From positions 1-48,912 of the forward strand of contig JAEEPS010000017.1 in NCBI GenBank assembly GCA_016284875.1: a stretch of 48,912 bases of DNA, read 5' to 3'. Below, piece after piece: positions 38,548-46,116 of this stretch (position 1 is its first letter; every line of letters starts with the position of its first letter). A program made the position numbers and the translations under genes. The stretch comes from Salinivirgaceae bacterium. Its GTDB lineage: Bacteria > Bacteroidota > Bacteroidia > Bacteroidales > SZUA-534. The notes below the pieces were generated by a model. It saw nothing but the letters and a program-made list of their open reading frames with translations. It had not been told where the DNA came from and searched no databases.

Positions 38548-38561
38548 TAACGTAAAATTGC

Positions 38562-38569
38562 TACCTTTG
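38562..38569 (+). promoter_or_regulatory. -7 promoter element for the LysE gene
   Basis: TACCTTTG, an exact TAnnTTTG match. The -33 position falls inside the heptamer array and has no clear TTG. Transcription would start near 38575, with a leader of about 20 bases before ATG 38596. Confidence 0.55.
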
Positions 38570-38595
38570 CAATCCGCTTGCAGAGAGGGGCAAAC

Positions 38596-39222
38596 ATGGT
38601 AGAAATTTTCTTGAAAGGACTGATTGTTGGATTGATTGTTTCGGCACCGATGGGACCGATTGGTGTCTTGTGCGTGCAGAAAACCATCAACAAAGGTCGT
38701 TTCCAGGGGTTTGTATCGGGACTTGGAGCCGCCACGGCCGATAGTTCGTATGCCGTTCTGGCCGCCTTTGGAGTTACTTTCATAACCGATTTCCTCACCG
38801 AGCACCACTTGTTTTTTCAGATAGCAGGCGTGGGCACACTGCTTTTCCTCGGATTCAAAATGCTGTTGAAAAACCCCATTCAGCAATATCGCTACTATCG
38901 CAGCCCCAAACGTTCGGGCCTGATTGGCGACTACATTTCCGTCTTTTTTCTGACGGCATCCAACCCGCTGACAATCATCTTCTTTGGTGCAGCCTTCTCA
39001 ATGCTCAATCTGATGTCGGACGGCAACTCGTTCAACGATGGCATGCCGCTTGTGCTCGGAATTATGTGCGGTGCCGTATTATGGTGGTTCACACTCACTT
39101 ACGTAGTCGACATTTTCCGCAAGCACTTCCGTCTACGCAGCATAGTCTGGCTCAACCGCATCAGCGGAATCGTCATCATTGTGCTATCCATCGCCGCAGG
39201 AATCAAATTCTTTGTGCTCTAA
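38596..39222 (+). CDS. LysE-family amino-acid/metabolite exporter
   Basis: 208 residues from ATG 38596, with a purine-rich GAGAGGGG about 12 bases upstream. An in-frame TTG at 38578 is less likely, as it lies at the predicted start of transcription. Six hydrophobic segments; the first two surround SAPMGPIGVLCVQKTINKGR, the LysE/RhtB signature. VSGLGAATADSSYAVLAAFG and FFLTASNPLTIIFFGAAFS are further family blocks. Such proteins export amino acids or related small molecules across the inner membrane; the substrate here is unknown. It converges with the LolC/E-type permease gene. Confidence 0.9.
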   Translation: MVEIFLKGLIVGLIVSAPMGPIGVLCVQKTINKGRFQGFVSGLGAATADSSYAVLAAFGVTFITDFLTEHHLFFQIAGVGTLLFLGFKMLLKNPIQQYRYYRSPKRSGLIGDYISVFFLTASNPLTIIFFGAAFSMLNLMSDGNSFNDGMPLVLGIMCGAVLWWFTLTYVVDIFRKHFRLRSIVWLNRISGIVIIVLSIAAGIKFFVL

Positions 39223-39267
39223 AAGGTACAAGGGATAAGGTGTAAGGTACAAGGTGCAAGGTGCAAG
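39223..39267 (+). repeat. Six 7-bp tandem units directly after the LysE stop
   Basis: Units AAGGTAC, AAGGGAT, AAGGTGT, AAGGTAC, AAGGTGC, AAGGTGC, then a partial AAG. The array starts at the first base after the TAA. Two more copies (AAGGTGT, AAGGAGT) lie at 39305-39318. Confidence 0.75.
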
Positions 39268-39336
39268 TGGCTTCTGCAAACGTCTCTAAATAGCGTGATT
39301 GTGTAAGGTGTAAGGAGTAATGTTATGAGTTCCTAA

Positions 39337-39372
39337 AAACTTATAACTTAACAACTTAAAACTTATAACTCA
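39337..39372 (-). repeat. Five 7-bp tandem units just after the LolC/E-type gene stop
   Basis: Minus-strand units TGAGTTA, TAAGTTT, TAAGTTG, TAAGTTA and TAAGTTT, with a one-base slip after the third. It begins six bases after the stop codon. The TAA in each unit shifts frame from copy to copy. Confidence 0.65.
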
Positions 39373-39378
39373 AAAATC

Positions 39379-40629
39379 TCAATTAAACTTCACCGCCTTT
39401 GCAGGGCTGATGTGCGACACCAGCAGCGACGGCAGCAGCATAACAAGCAATGTTGAAACAAGCGTTCCGATATTGAGCGCAATCACGTGCAGCCACTTCA
39501 GGTTGATGGGCACGGTGCTCATATAGTATGACGACTCGTCGAGCGGCACAATGCCGAAATGCTGTTGCAAAAGGCAAAGTCCGATGCCAATCAGATTGCC
39601 CCATAGTAAACCTTTGACAATCAAGAAGAACGATTGAATCAGAAATATCTTTTGAATATGCCAGTTGCTGTAGCCCAAAGCCTTCAAAAGACCAATCATG
39701 CTGGTTTTTTCGAGAATCAGAATCAGCAGCCCCGAAATCATGTTGAAGCCCGCCACGGCCAGCATCAGCGCCAGAATCACCCAAACGTTCATATCCTGAA
39801 GGTTGAGCCAGTCGAAAATCTGCGGGTAACGTTCTTTTATATTGCTGATTTTCAGACTTGCGCCGCCCTTTGTGAAATTATTGCCAGCCACAAAGAAAAT
39901 GCTGTCGGCAATGGCTTCAAGGCGGTCGAAATTGTTGATAGTCACTTCGTAACCGCTGATTTGGTTAGGCTGCCAATCGTTCACTTTCTGCAGATGCCGC
40001 ATATCGACAAGGGCAAAAACGTGATCGAAATCTTCGATGCTTGTCTTGTAAAGACCGCTCACAATGAACGGTCGCATGCGCGGTGGATTCTGCACGAAAT
40101 AAACCGTAATCTTATCACCCACAGACAGATGCAGCAGGTTGGCCATGTAGTCGGACATGAAAATGCGGTTCGATTTCACGGTGTCGGCAATGGCGAAAGT
40201 GTCGCCTGCAACCATATGTTCACGCATGAACGACCAGTCGAAACTCTGGTCGATGCCTTTGAGCACTACGGCCTGAATGTCGTTCTGCGTCTTCACAATG
40301 CCTGATTTCAGTACGTATGGCTGCACATGTGTGACGCCATTAACCGCAAGTATCTCGCTCATTGGCACCGAGTTGGCATCAATGGGCTGCGTCTCGAACG
40401 AGTTGTTGGCATCGAAATTAGAAATTTGCACATCGGCACTGAAACCCGTCACCTTCGAACTCACTTCATCGCGGAAGCCTGTGACAATGGCCATACTCAA
40501 AATCATCACGGCCAGCCCCAAAGCAATGCCCGCAACCGAAATGTTGACAATCGGCCCCGTAAACGACCGACCATCCTTTCGGCTGAAAGTGATGCGATTT
40601 GCTATGAAAAATTCGGTTTTCAAAATCAT
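39379..40629 (-). CDS. LolC/LolE-type ABC transporter permease (FtsX family)
   Basis: 416 residues from ATG 40629. N-terminal helix near 30-55 (ISVAGIALGLAVMILSMAIVTGF), a periplasmic MacB_PCD-like domain about 60-260, then three C-terminal helices of the FtsX type (WVILALMLAVAGFNMISGLL, FLIVKGLLWGNLIGIGLCL, IALNIGTLVSTLLVMLLPSL). Size and layout match the permease of the LolCDE lipoprotein-release system in the inner membrane. The ATPase partner is not in the window. The conserved LGYSNWHIQKIFLIQSFFL contacts the ATPase in relatives. An in-frame upstream TTG (40644) lies in the TACATTTG promoter box and is rejected. Confidence 0.88.
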   Translation of the reverse strand: MILKTEFFIANRITFSRKDGRSFTGPIVNISVAGIALGLAVMILSMAIVTGFRDEVSSKVTGFSADVQISNFDANNSFETQPIDANSVPMSEILAVNGVTHVQPYVLKSGIVKTQNDIQAVVLKGIDQSFDWSFMREHMVAGDTFAIADTVKSNRIFMSDYMANLLHLSVGDKITVYFVQNPPRMRPFIVSGLYKTSIEDFDHVFALVDMRHLQKVNDWQPNQISGYEVTINNFDRLEAIADSIFFVAGNNFTKGGASLKISNIKERYPQIFDWLNLQDMNVWVILALMLAVAGFNMISGLLILILEKTSMIGLLKALGYSNWHIQKIFLIQSFFLIVKGLLWGNLIGIGLCLLQQHFGIVPLDESSYYMSTVPINLKWLHVIALNIGTLVSTLLVMLLPSLLVSHISPAKAVKFN

Positions 40630-40641
40630 CCGTTTATTCGG

Positions 40642-40649
40642 CAAATGTA
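40642..40649 (-). promoter_or_regulatory. -7 element for the LolC/E-type gene
   Basis: TACATTTG on the minus strand, exact consensus. Transcription would start near 40636, about seven bases before ATG 40629. Divergent from the NamZ-like gene promoter 20 bases away. Confidence 0.55.
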
Positions 40650-40669
40650 CTAACGAAAAGACAAATGCT

Positions 40670-40677
40670 TATGTTTG
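40670..40677 (+). promoter_or_regulatory. -7 element for the NamZ-like gene
   Basis: TATGTTTG, exact consensus, 20 bases before ATG 40697. No clear -33 box. It is back to back with the LolC/E promoter, so the two may affect one another. Confidence 0.5.
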
Positions 40678-40696
40678 TATCAGAAAAACATTTCAT

Positions 40697-41860
40697 ATGA
40701 GAATCAAATTGGCAATAGTTGCGATTCTTGTGGCGATGGCCTTCACGGCCTGCTCGCAAGTGATGGTTGGTGCCGACCAGACCGCACAATATGTGCCGCT
40801 GCTTACAGGCAAACGCGTGGCTGTGGTGGCCAATCAAACATCGATAATTGATGACATTCATTTGGTTGATAGTCTTTTAAGTCTGAATATCGATATCCGC
40901 CGAGTTTTTGGCCCCGAGCACGGATTCCGCGGCAAAGCCGATGCTGGCGAGCACTTGGCCGACAACATCGACGCTGCGACGGGCCTGCCCGTGGTTTCGC
41001 TCTACGGCAAACACCGCAAGCCCACTGTCGCCGATATGGATAGTTTAGACCTTGTCGTATTTGATATTCAAGATGTTGGCGTGCGCTTCTACACTTACAT
41101 TTCGACACTGCACTACGTGATGGAAGCCTGCGCCGAAAACAATGTGCCGCTGCTGGTGCTCGACCGCCCCAACCCCAACGGCTTCTACGTTGACGGGCCT
41201 GTGCTCGACACCGCCCGAGTGCGCTCGTTTGTGGGTATGCACCCCGTGCCGCTCGTCCACGGAATGACCATTGGCGAGTACGCGATGATGCTGAACGGTG
41301 AGCATTGGCTGAAAAACGGCGAAGTGTGCCAACTGATGGTGGTGCCTTGCAAGAATTACACTCACCGCACTCATTATCAACTGCCTATAAAACCTTCACC
41401 AAACCTTCCGACATATCGTTCGGTGCTGCTTTATCCGTCGTTGGGACTGTTTGAAGGCACATTTATGAGCGTGGCGCGCGGCACCGATTTTCCGTTTGAA
41501 GCCATCGGCCACCCCGACTATCTTGCTGCACCGTTCCGATTCACACCCCACAGCGTTGAAGGCGCCAAATATCCGCCGTTCAAAGATGTGCCCTGCCGCG
41601 GCTACGACTTGCGCCAAATAAGCATCGAGTCGCTCGAAGCCGATGCCCGCATCAATCTTAAATGGCTGATTGACAGTTATAATTATTTTCTGTCAAAGCC
41701 CGATTTCTTCCAATCGTTCGTGGACAAACTTGCTGGCCCCGAATTGCGCAAACAGATTGAAAAAGGAATGACCGAAGCCGAAATCCGCCAGTCGTGGCAA
41801 GACGGACTGCGTGATTTTCAGCAGATTCGGAAGAAATATTTGCTGTATGAGGATTTTTAA
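40697..41860 (+). CDS. DUF1343/NamZ-like lipoprotein, putative exo-beta-N-acetylmuramidase (GH171)
   Basis: 387 residues from ATG 40697, which starts a lipoprotein signal (lipobox FTAC, Cys19). The family blocks are VAVVANQTS, FGPEHGFRGKADAGEH, VSLYGKHRKP, LVVFDIQDVGVRFYTYISTL, LVLDRPNPNG and LFEGTFMSVARGTDFPFEAIG. DUF1343 proteins include NamZ, which removes terminal N-acetylmuramic acid from peptidoglycan fragments, so cell-wall recycling is the likely role. The frame is open for 140 codons upstream of this ATG, but that stretch lies antisense to the permease gene and is not coding. Confidence 0.88.
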   Translation: MRIKLAIVAILVAMAFTACSQVMVGADQTAQYVPLLTGKRVAVVANQTSIIDDIHLVDSLLSLNIDIRRVFGPEHGFRGKADAGEHLADNIDAATGLPVVSLYGKHRKPTVADMDSLDLVVFDIQDVGVRFYTYISTLHYVMEACAENNVPLLVLDRPNPNGFYVDGPVLDTARVRSFVGMHPVPLVHGMTIGEYAMMLNGEHWLKNGEVCQLMVVPCKNYTHRTHYQLPIKPSPNLPTYRSVLLYPSLGLFEGTFMSVARGTDFPFEAIGHPDYLAAPFRFTPHSVEGAKYPPFKDVPCRGYDLRQISIESLEADARINLKWLIDSYNYFLSKPDFFQSFVDKLAGPELRKQIEKGMTEAEIRQSWQDGLRDFQQIRKKYLLYEDF

Positions 41861-41869
41861 GTATTTGAC

Positions 41870-41975
41870 AAAACAAAAGCGAGCCGCCTTCTCAGCAAAC
41901 TCGCTCCACAACTAATACCACGTAATAACCACTAAACTCTTTGTTCGGAATCGGGTAACTTTTTCTTCCCGATTG
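41870..41975 (-). ncRNA. Candidate small RNA with 5' hairpin and intrinsic terminator
   Basis: On the minus strand an exact -7 box (TATCTTTG, 41988-41981) is followed at the predicted start by a hairpin AATCGGG/CCCGATT (41974-41949, 12-base loop). A 40-base linker follows, then AGCGAG/CTCGCT (41905-41878, extended by two G-U pairs), then the T-rich tail TTTTGTTTTG. The T run is on the minus side only, so this hairpin does not terminate the plus-strand NamZ-like gene. Length about 105 bases. No open frame of note and no minus-strand gene nearby that it could be a leader for. Not recognised as a known RNA family. Confidence 0.5.
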
Positions 41976-41980
41976 CGATG

Positions 41981-41988
41981 CAAAGATA
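41981..41988 (-). promoter_or_regulatory. -7 element for the candidate small RNA
   Basis: TATCTTTG (then C) on the minus strand, exact TAnnTTTG. The -33 position (about 42008-42013) shows no TTG but lies inside the inverted repeat at 42007-42028. Confidence 0.5.
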
Positions 41989-42006
41989 AACCCGTTTGCC
42001 GCAACT

Positions 42007-42028
42007 GCCTAAAAATCAGTTTTTAGGC
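42007..42028. repeat. Perfect 9-bp inverted repeat in the NamZ-thioesterase gap
   Basis: GCCTAAAAA and TTTTTAGGC around TCAG. The T run is inside the stem rather than after it, so it does not look like a terminator. It covers the expected -33 region of the candidate small RNA and may be an operator. The rest of the 304-base gap (41861-42164) holds that candidate RNA and the promoter of the thioesterase gene. Confidence 0.55.
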
Positions 42029-42098
42029 TAACGTTTGCGTAGTTCTATTTAACAATAATATCAAAACTCATTTCTTTAAAAAACAGACTTTTACGCGA

Positions 42099-42130
42099 TT
42101 GCAAACGATAGCCCAAAAAAATTAAATTTG
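42099..42130 (+). promoter_or_regulatory. Promoter for the thioesterase-TatD-TcdA operon
   Basis: TTG (42099-42101), 21-base spacer, TAAATTTG (42123-42130). Both boxes match; predicted leader about 30 bases before ATG 42165. Confidence 0.75.
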
Positions 42131-42164
42131 CGCTGATTTTTTATACAGAAACTCGTTTAAAACA

Positions 42165-42560
42165 ATGGAAAACAATAAGACACACGAACTGCAGATGAAG
42201 GTTCGCGACTACGAATGCGATATGGAAGGCATTGTGAACAACGCCAACTACCAGCACTATTTTGAACACGCGCGCCACGAGATGTGCATTGAGCGCGGCA
42301 TCAGTTTTGCCGAACTTGTCGAGAAGAACATCTACGTGGTTGTGGCCCGTGTCGACATTCGCTACAAACGTCCGCTGCGCAGCCGCGACGAGTTTGTGGT
42401 GGCCACAACAGCCGAGCGCGACGGCTTTAAAATGCTGTTCCACCAGAAGATAATGCTGCTTCCCGAACGCCAGGTCTGCGCCGATGCCACCATCACAACG
42501 GTGGTAACTGTCGATGGAAAACTGTCGCGCGCACCCGAACTCGACAAGTATTTCGACTGA
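42165..42560 (+). CDS. YbgC/FadM-type acyl-CoA thioesterase (hotdog fold)
   Basis: 131 residues, usual length. The 4HBT signature VRDYECDMEGIVNNANYQHY contains the Asp of the active site and the N-x-x-Y helix start, followed by FEHARHEMCIERG. The strand RVDIRYKRPLRSRDEFVV is also typical. Hydrolyses short or medium acyl-CoA or acyl-carrier thioesters; the natural substrate is uncertain. It is the first gene of a tight operon: the TGA stop overlaps the TatD start in TGATG. Confidence 0.9.
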   Translation: MENNKTHELQMKVRDYECDMEGIVNNANYQHYFEHARHEMCIERGISFAELVEKNIYVVVARVDIRYKRPLRSRDEFVVATTAERDGFKMLFHQKIMLLPERQVCADATITTVVTVDGKLSRAPELDKYFD

Positions 42561-43222
42561 TGACGACGCCGTTTGTCAACATCCACACTCACACCGAAAC
42601 AGGCTCGGGCATCGAACTTGTCAACATTGATGACTTTGATGCAACACCTTTTGCAACGTTTGCATCGGCAGGTCTGCACCCGTGGAATGTGGGCAAATGC
42701 GACCACCAGAAGACGATTGCCACGATTGAAAACCTGTGCCAGAGTGGTAGGCTGGCCGCTGTGGGCGAAATAGGCATCGACCGCACCGTACGCACCGATA
42801 TAAGTCTGCAAATGAGCGTTTTTGAGCAGCAACTCGACATTGCCAAACAACACCAACTGCCAGTGATAATTCATTGTGTGCGAGCCTACTCCGACTTTTT
42901 GCAGATTCTTCGCAGAGAGCAAGGCATACCGATGATTTTCCACGGTTTCAGCGGCAATGCAACAACCGCCACACAACTTCTGACACATGGCGCAAATCTC
43001 TCGTTTGGTCAAAAATTGCTTTCCGACGGCAAGTTGCAAAGCGTTTTTACAAACATTCCAAACGATTGCATATTCTTGGAAACCGACACAAAGCAGTTGG
43101 ATATCAGCGATATTTATACCTTTGCGGCCAGTTTGAAACGCATTAGAGTTGACGAACTTAAAACAATAATTTTCAGTAATTTAACAAAATTATTCGGTAA
43201 CAAATGGACAACAGTTGGTTAG
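42560..43222 (+). CDS. TatD-family metal-dependent hydrolase (short form)
   Basis: 220 residues, shorter than the 255-265 of standard TatD. Metal ligands are present: HTH at 9-11, the Glu of AAVGEIGID, the His of VIIHCVRAYSD, the His of MIFHGFSGN and the Asp of LETDT. The protein should therefore still be a TIM-barrel hydrolase. TatD enzymes act as 3'-5' DNA or RNA exonucleases or D-aminoacyl-tRNA-type hydrolases; which applies here is unknown. The shortening is in loops rather than at a broken end. It overlaps the thioesterase by one base and TcdA by 19. Confidence 0.85.
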   Translation: MTTPFVNIHTHTETGSGIELVNIDDFDATPFATFASAGLHPWNVGKCDHQKTIATIENLCQSGRLAAVGEIGIDRTVRTDISLQMSVFEQQLDIAKQHQLPVIIHCVRAYSDFLQILRREQGIPMIFHGFSGNATTATQLLTHGANLSFGQKLLSDGKLQSVFTNIPNDCIFLETDTKQLDISDIYTFAASLKRIRVDELKTIIFSNLTKLFGNKWTTVG

Positions 43223-43923
43223 AGCGGACCGAACTTTTGCTGGGCAGCGAGAAACTTGAACTTCTGCGTCAGAAGCACGTTCTGGTGGTTGGCTTGGGCG
43301 GTGTGGGCGCCTACGCGGCCGAGATGATTGCCCGCGCTGGTGTTGGCCGAATGACAATTGTTGACGGCGATACGGTAAGCAACTCAAACATCAACAGGCA
43401 GTTACCCGCGCTGCACAGTCAGATTGGAAAGCCCAAAACCGAAGTTATGGCCGCCCGTCTGCGCGACATCAACCCCGACATCGACCTGACGGTGGTCAGC
43501 GAGTTCATTCGCGATGAACGGATGGTGCAATTGCTTGAAAACAAATATGATTATGTGGTTGACGCCATCGACACGCTATCGCCGAAAGTATTTCTGATTT
43601 ACCACTGCATTCAAAGGGGGCTGCCAATCATAAGCAGCATGGGCTCTGGCGGCAAAACCGACCCCACCAAACTGCAAATTGCCGACATCAGCAAAACCTT
43701 CAACTGCAAACTTGCACGCTCGATACGCAAACGCTTGCACCGCAAGGGAATCGACAAAGGTCTGACGGTGGTTTTCTCAACCGAACTGACCGACAAGGCT
43801 GCGGTTGTTGAAGTTGACGACGAAGAGAACAAAAAATCGACCGTCGGCACCATATCGTACATGCCGGCGCTGTTCGGAATCTATTGTGCGTCGAAGGTTA
43901 TCCGCGATTTGGCGGAAATGTAG
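43204..43923 (+). CDS. tcdA: tRNA threonylcarbamoyladenosine dehydratase TcdA (ThiF/E1-like)
   Basis: 239 residues. Converts t6A at position 37 of ANN-decoding tRNAs to its cyclic form, using ATP. The nucleotide loop GLGGVG is at 30-35. IVDGDTVSNSNINRQLPA holds the conserved Asp and the NxNRQ hexapeptide; DYVVDAIDT carries the Asp of the adenylation site. SMGSGGKTDPTKLQIADISKTFNC is TcdA-specific. The ATG lies 19 bases inside the TatD gene, so translation is probably coupled. It converges with the antiporter gene, with seven bases between the stops. Confidence 0.93.
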   Translation: MDNSWLERTELLLGSEKLELLRQKHVLVVGLGGVGAYAAEMIARAGVGRMTIVDGDTVSNSNINRQLPALHSQIGKPKTEVMAARLRDINPDIDLTVVSEFIRDERMVQLLENKYDYVVDAIDTLSPKVFLIYHCIQRGLPIISSMGSGGKTDPTKLQIADISKTFNCKLARSIRKRLHRKGIDKGLTVVFSTELTDKAAVVEVDDEENKKSTVGTISYMPALFGIYCASKVIRDLAEM

Positions 43924-43930
43924 GCGAAGA

Positions 43931-45424
43931 TTACTCCACAATTCCCATTTTCCTGTAAGTCTCTTCCAGTGCCTCGTTATTATCGGTGATAACCAGCAAC
44001 TTGTCGCCAGCCATCAGTTGGGTGCTGCCCGTTGGTACAAAGAATGTGTCGCCGCGGCGGACCATAATCACCAACGTTTTTTCGGGCATTCCCAAATCCA
44101 TCAGGCGCGAGCCGTTGCTTAAAATGCTGTCGGTGAGCAGGATTTCGGACGTTGCCGATTTAATCTCTTCGGGAAAATCAATGTCGAAATTCTTCGGTTT
44201 CAGTGCGTCGTCGGGTTTTTCGGCCACCCCGAGCCGCTTTGCCACAAACGGCAGCGTGGTGCCCTGAAGAATGAGCGACACCAGCGTGCAAAAGAATACC
44301 AGATTGAAAATCAGGCGGGCGTGCGGCACATCGTTGGCCAAAGTGAGAATGGCGAAAATGATTGGCACCGCGCCGCGCAAACCAACCCACGACACGAAAA
44401 CCTTGTCGCGGAACTGGAATTTGCGGAACGGCATCAGCGACAGAAAAACGCTGACGGGCCGCGTAACGAACATCATTGCCACGCTGATAAGCAATCCTGG
44501 AACGATAATCGGCTCTAATTCAGACGGATTGACAAGCAAGCCAAGCGTCAGGAACAGACAGAGTTGGCTCAGCCACGAAAGACCGTCGAAGAAGTTAGAT
44601 GTTGAGCGCTTGTGAACAAACCGCGAGTTGCCAATGACCAAACCGCCCACATACACAGCAAGATAACTATTGCCGTTGAGGTAGTAGGTCGATGAGAAAA
44701 TGAAAATGCAGAACGTAAGCACCAGAATGGGGTAAAGCGTGGCGTTTTCCATTTTCAGTCGGTTGATAACGATAACGAGCAGAGAACCAAGCAGGTATCC
44801 AACAGCACCACCAATCACCAGTTGCATAAGCACCGATGCAAAAGCCATCAGGTACGAAGGTTCGGCATCAGAATTTATCAATCCTATCAGCGTGATTGTC
44901 AGTACGTAAGCCATCGGGTCATTGCTGCCGCTCTCGAGTTCGAGGGTGGGGCGCAAGTTGTGTTTCAGCAAAAGCCCCTTCGAACGCAGAATGGAAAACA
45001 CTGACGCTGAGTCGGTTGACGATATTGTGGCGGCCAGCAACATCGCGGTAAGCACGCCAATGCCCACCGATTTCATTGTGAGCCCCAGAATCAGCCACGC
45101 GGCAAAGCCCGTGAGAATGGCCGTGAGCAGCACCCCGACGGTGGCCAGAACAATTCCTGGCGCAATAACGGGCCGAATGTCGTTGATTTTGGTGTCCATT
45201 CCTCCCGAAAACAATATGATACAAAGAGTTACGGTGCCAATGGTCTGCGCCAGATTGTAGTTGTCGAACTGGATTCCAAGGCCATCATTGCCAAAGAGCA
45301 TTCCCACGCCCAGAAACAAAAGAAGAATGGGCACGCCGAACTTACTGCTGGCTTTCCCCACCAGAATGCTCACAAAAAACAATATCGAAACCACCAAAAG
45401 CAGCAGTTCTATTTGAATATCCAT
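43931..45424 (-). CDS. K+/H+ antiporter, CvrA/NhaP2 type (CPA1 family)
   Basis: 497 residues. An N-terminal CPA1 domain of about 12-13 membrane helices (to about 395) has GGMDTKINDIRPV, ISSTDSASVFSIL (the helix with the transport aspartate) and WVGLRGAVPIIFAIL. A cytoplasmic TrkA_C-like domain follows (about 410-497, SRLMDLGMPEKTLVIMVRRG and MAGDKLLVITD). This layout is that of CvrA/NhaP2 potassium/proton antiporters, which protect against high cytoplasmic K+. The specific ion is inferred from the layout. A strong promoter lies 50-82 bases upstream; no terminator is seen between it and the convergent tcdA. Confidence 0.93.
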   Translation of the reverse strand: MDIQIELLLLVVSILFFVSILVGKASSKFGVPILLLFLGVGMLFGNDGLGIQFDNYNLAQTIGTVTLCIILFSGGMDTKINDIRPVIAPGIVLATVGVLLTAILTGFAAWLILGLTMKSVGIGVLTAMLLAATISSTDSASVFSILRSKGLLLKHNLRPTLELESGSNDPMAYVLTITLIGLINSDAEPSYLMAFASVLMQLVIGGAVGYLLGSLLVIVINRLKMENATLYPILVLTFCIFIFSSTYYLNGNSYLAVYVGGLVIGNSRFVHKRSTSNFFDGLSWLSQLCLFLTLGLLVNPSELEPIIVPGLLISVAMMFVTRPVSVFLSLMPFRKFQFRDKVFVSWVGLRGAVPIIFAILTLANDVPHARLIFNLVFFCTLVSLILQGTTLPFVAKRLGVAEKPDDALKPKNFDIDFPEEIKSATSEILLTDSILSNGSRLMDLGMPEKTLVIMVRRGDTFFVPTGSTQLMAGDKLLVITDNNEALEETYRKMGIVE

Positions 45425-45474
45425 TGCTCAAAAAAATGCAGCCCCGCCAAGGCAGAACTTTGTTTAATGTGGCG

Positions 45475-45506
45475 CAAAGTTAACGGAATAAAGGTGGTTT
45501 GGACAA
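45475..45506 (-). promoter_or_regulatory. Promoter for the antiporter gene
   Basis: Minus strand: TTG (45506-45504; TTTTTG in full), 21 bases, TAACTTTG (45482-45475). Good consensus match. Leader about 45 bases. Confidence 0.75.
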
Positions 45507-45540
45507 AAAGTTTAGGGCAAATATGGCGCGTTTGGGCAGA

Positions 45541-46071
45541 TTATTTATGCTCAAACAAATCGTATCTGCCATTGCCATCGTTATCACCAATCAGCACTCC
45601 CAAAGTCAAATAAAGGAGTCCTTCCAAAGCAAGTCGCGATGCGTACTTTACGGGTTCGTAATCGCGGTGTTCTTTCCCATCATCAACAAACGATGATTCC
45701 AGGTCTTTTTGCTGTGATTCAGCAGCCTGCTTTCGCTCACGAACAGTCTCTGAAATTATTGGAACATTTAGCGCAAACTGGGCGCAAATGGGCGCATTTG
45801 TTTTCTTGGGTTCACTCTTGGTGCGAATGTCAGGAGTTGTGCTGAAGTGCAGTTTTATCGGTTGGTTGCAGTTTTCGACGTCTGCGTTGCTGAACATCAA
45901 ACAGTTGCACATCTCTGCGGACACAACGGCAAAATTGGGTAACTCAATGCCGTCAAACACAGCCTTTCTTGCATTTTCGTTGTTGCAACGCGCGAATCCG
46001 CCAATCGTCGCTAAAGAAAAAACCGACAAGCAAACAACTGTTTTGCAATATTTTATCACAGGCCGTAACAT
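45541..46071 (-). CDS. Secreted protein of unknown function with C-terminal EF-hand-like loop (paralogue 1)
   Basis: 176 residues. The N-terminus (MLRPVIKYCKTVVCLSVFSLATIG) is a signal peptide. It aligns with the next upstream gene: KYCKTVVCLSVF against KYCKAIVCLSIF, NARKAVFDGIELPN against AREAMFEGIVLHS, and ICAQFALN against TCAQIALS. The middle 60 residues are basic and less conserved. The last residues, DNDGNGRYDLFE (163-174), form a complete 12-residue EF-hand loop with Asp 1, Asp 3, Asn 5, Gly 6, Asp 9 and Glu 12, so calcium binding is likely. The paralogue instead ends in a His/Tyr-rich tail. Family not recognised. Confidence 0.7.
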   Translation of the reverse strand: MLRPVIKYCKTVVCLSVFSLATIGGFARCNNENARKAVFDGIELPNFAVVSAEMCNCLMFSNADVENCNQPIKLHFSTTPDIRTKSEPKKTNAPICAQFALNVPIISETVRERKQAAESQQKDLESSFVDDGKEHRDYEPVKYASRLALEGLLYLTLGVLIGDNDGNGRYDLFEHK

Positions 46072-46116
46072 TCGACAAAATTTGTAAACAATTATCCAAT
46101 ACAGGCCTCTATATCC

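Noticed and set aside
39223..39372. CRISPR array or attachment site
   Set aside because: Units are 7 bases long and contiguous with no spacers, and no cas genes or integrase are present.
41878..41905. Hairpin as the terminator of the plus-strand NamZ-like gene
   Set aside because: The T run follows the hairpin only on the minus strand; on the plus strand it is followed by CCACAACTAAT.
42560..43222. TatD gene as a broken gene because it is short
   Set aside because: All expected metal-binding residues are present in order, and it ends within a conserved operon overlap.
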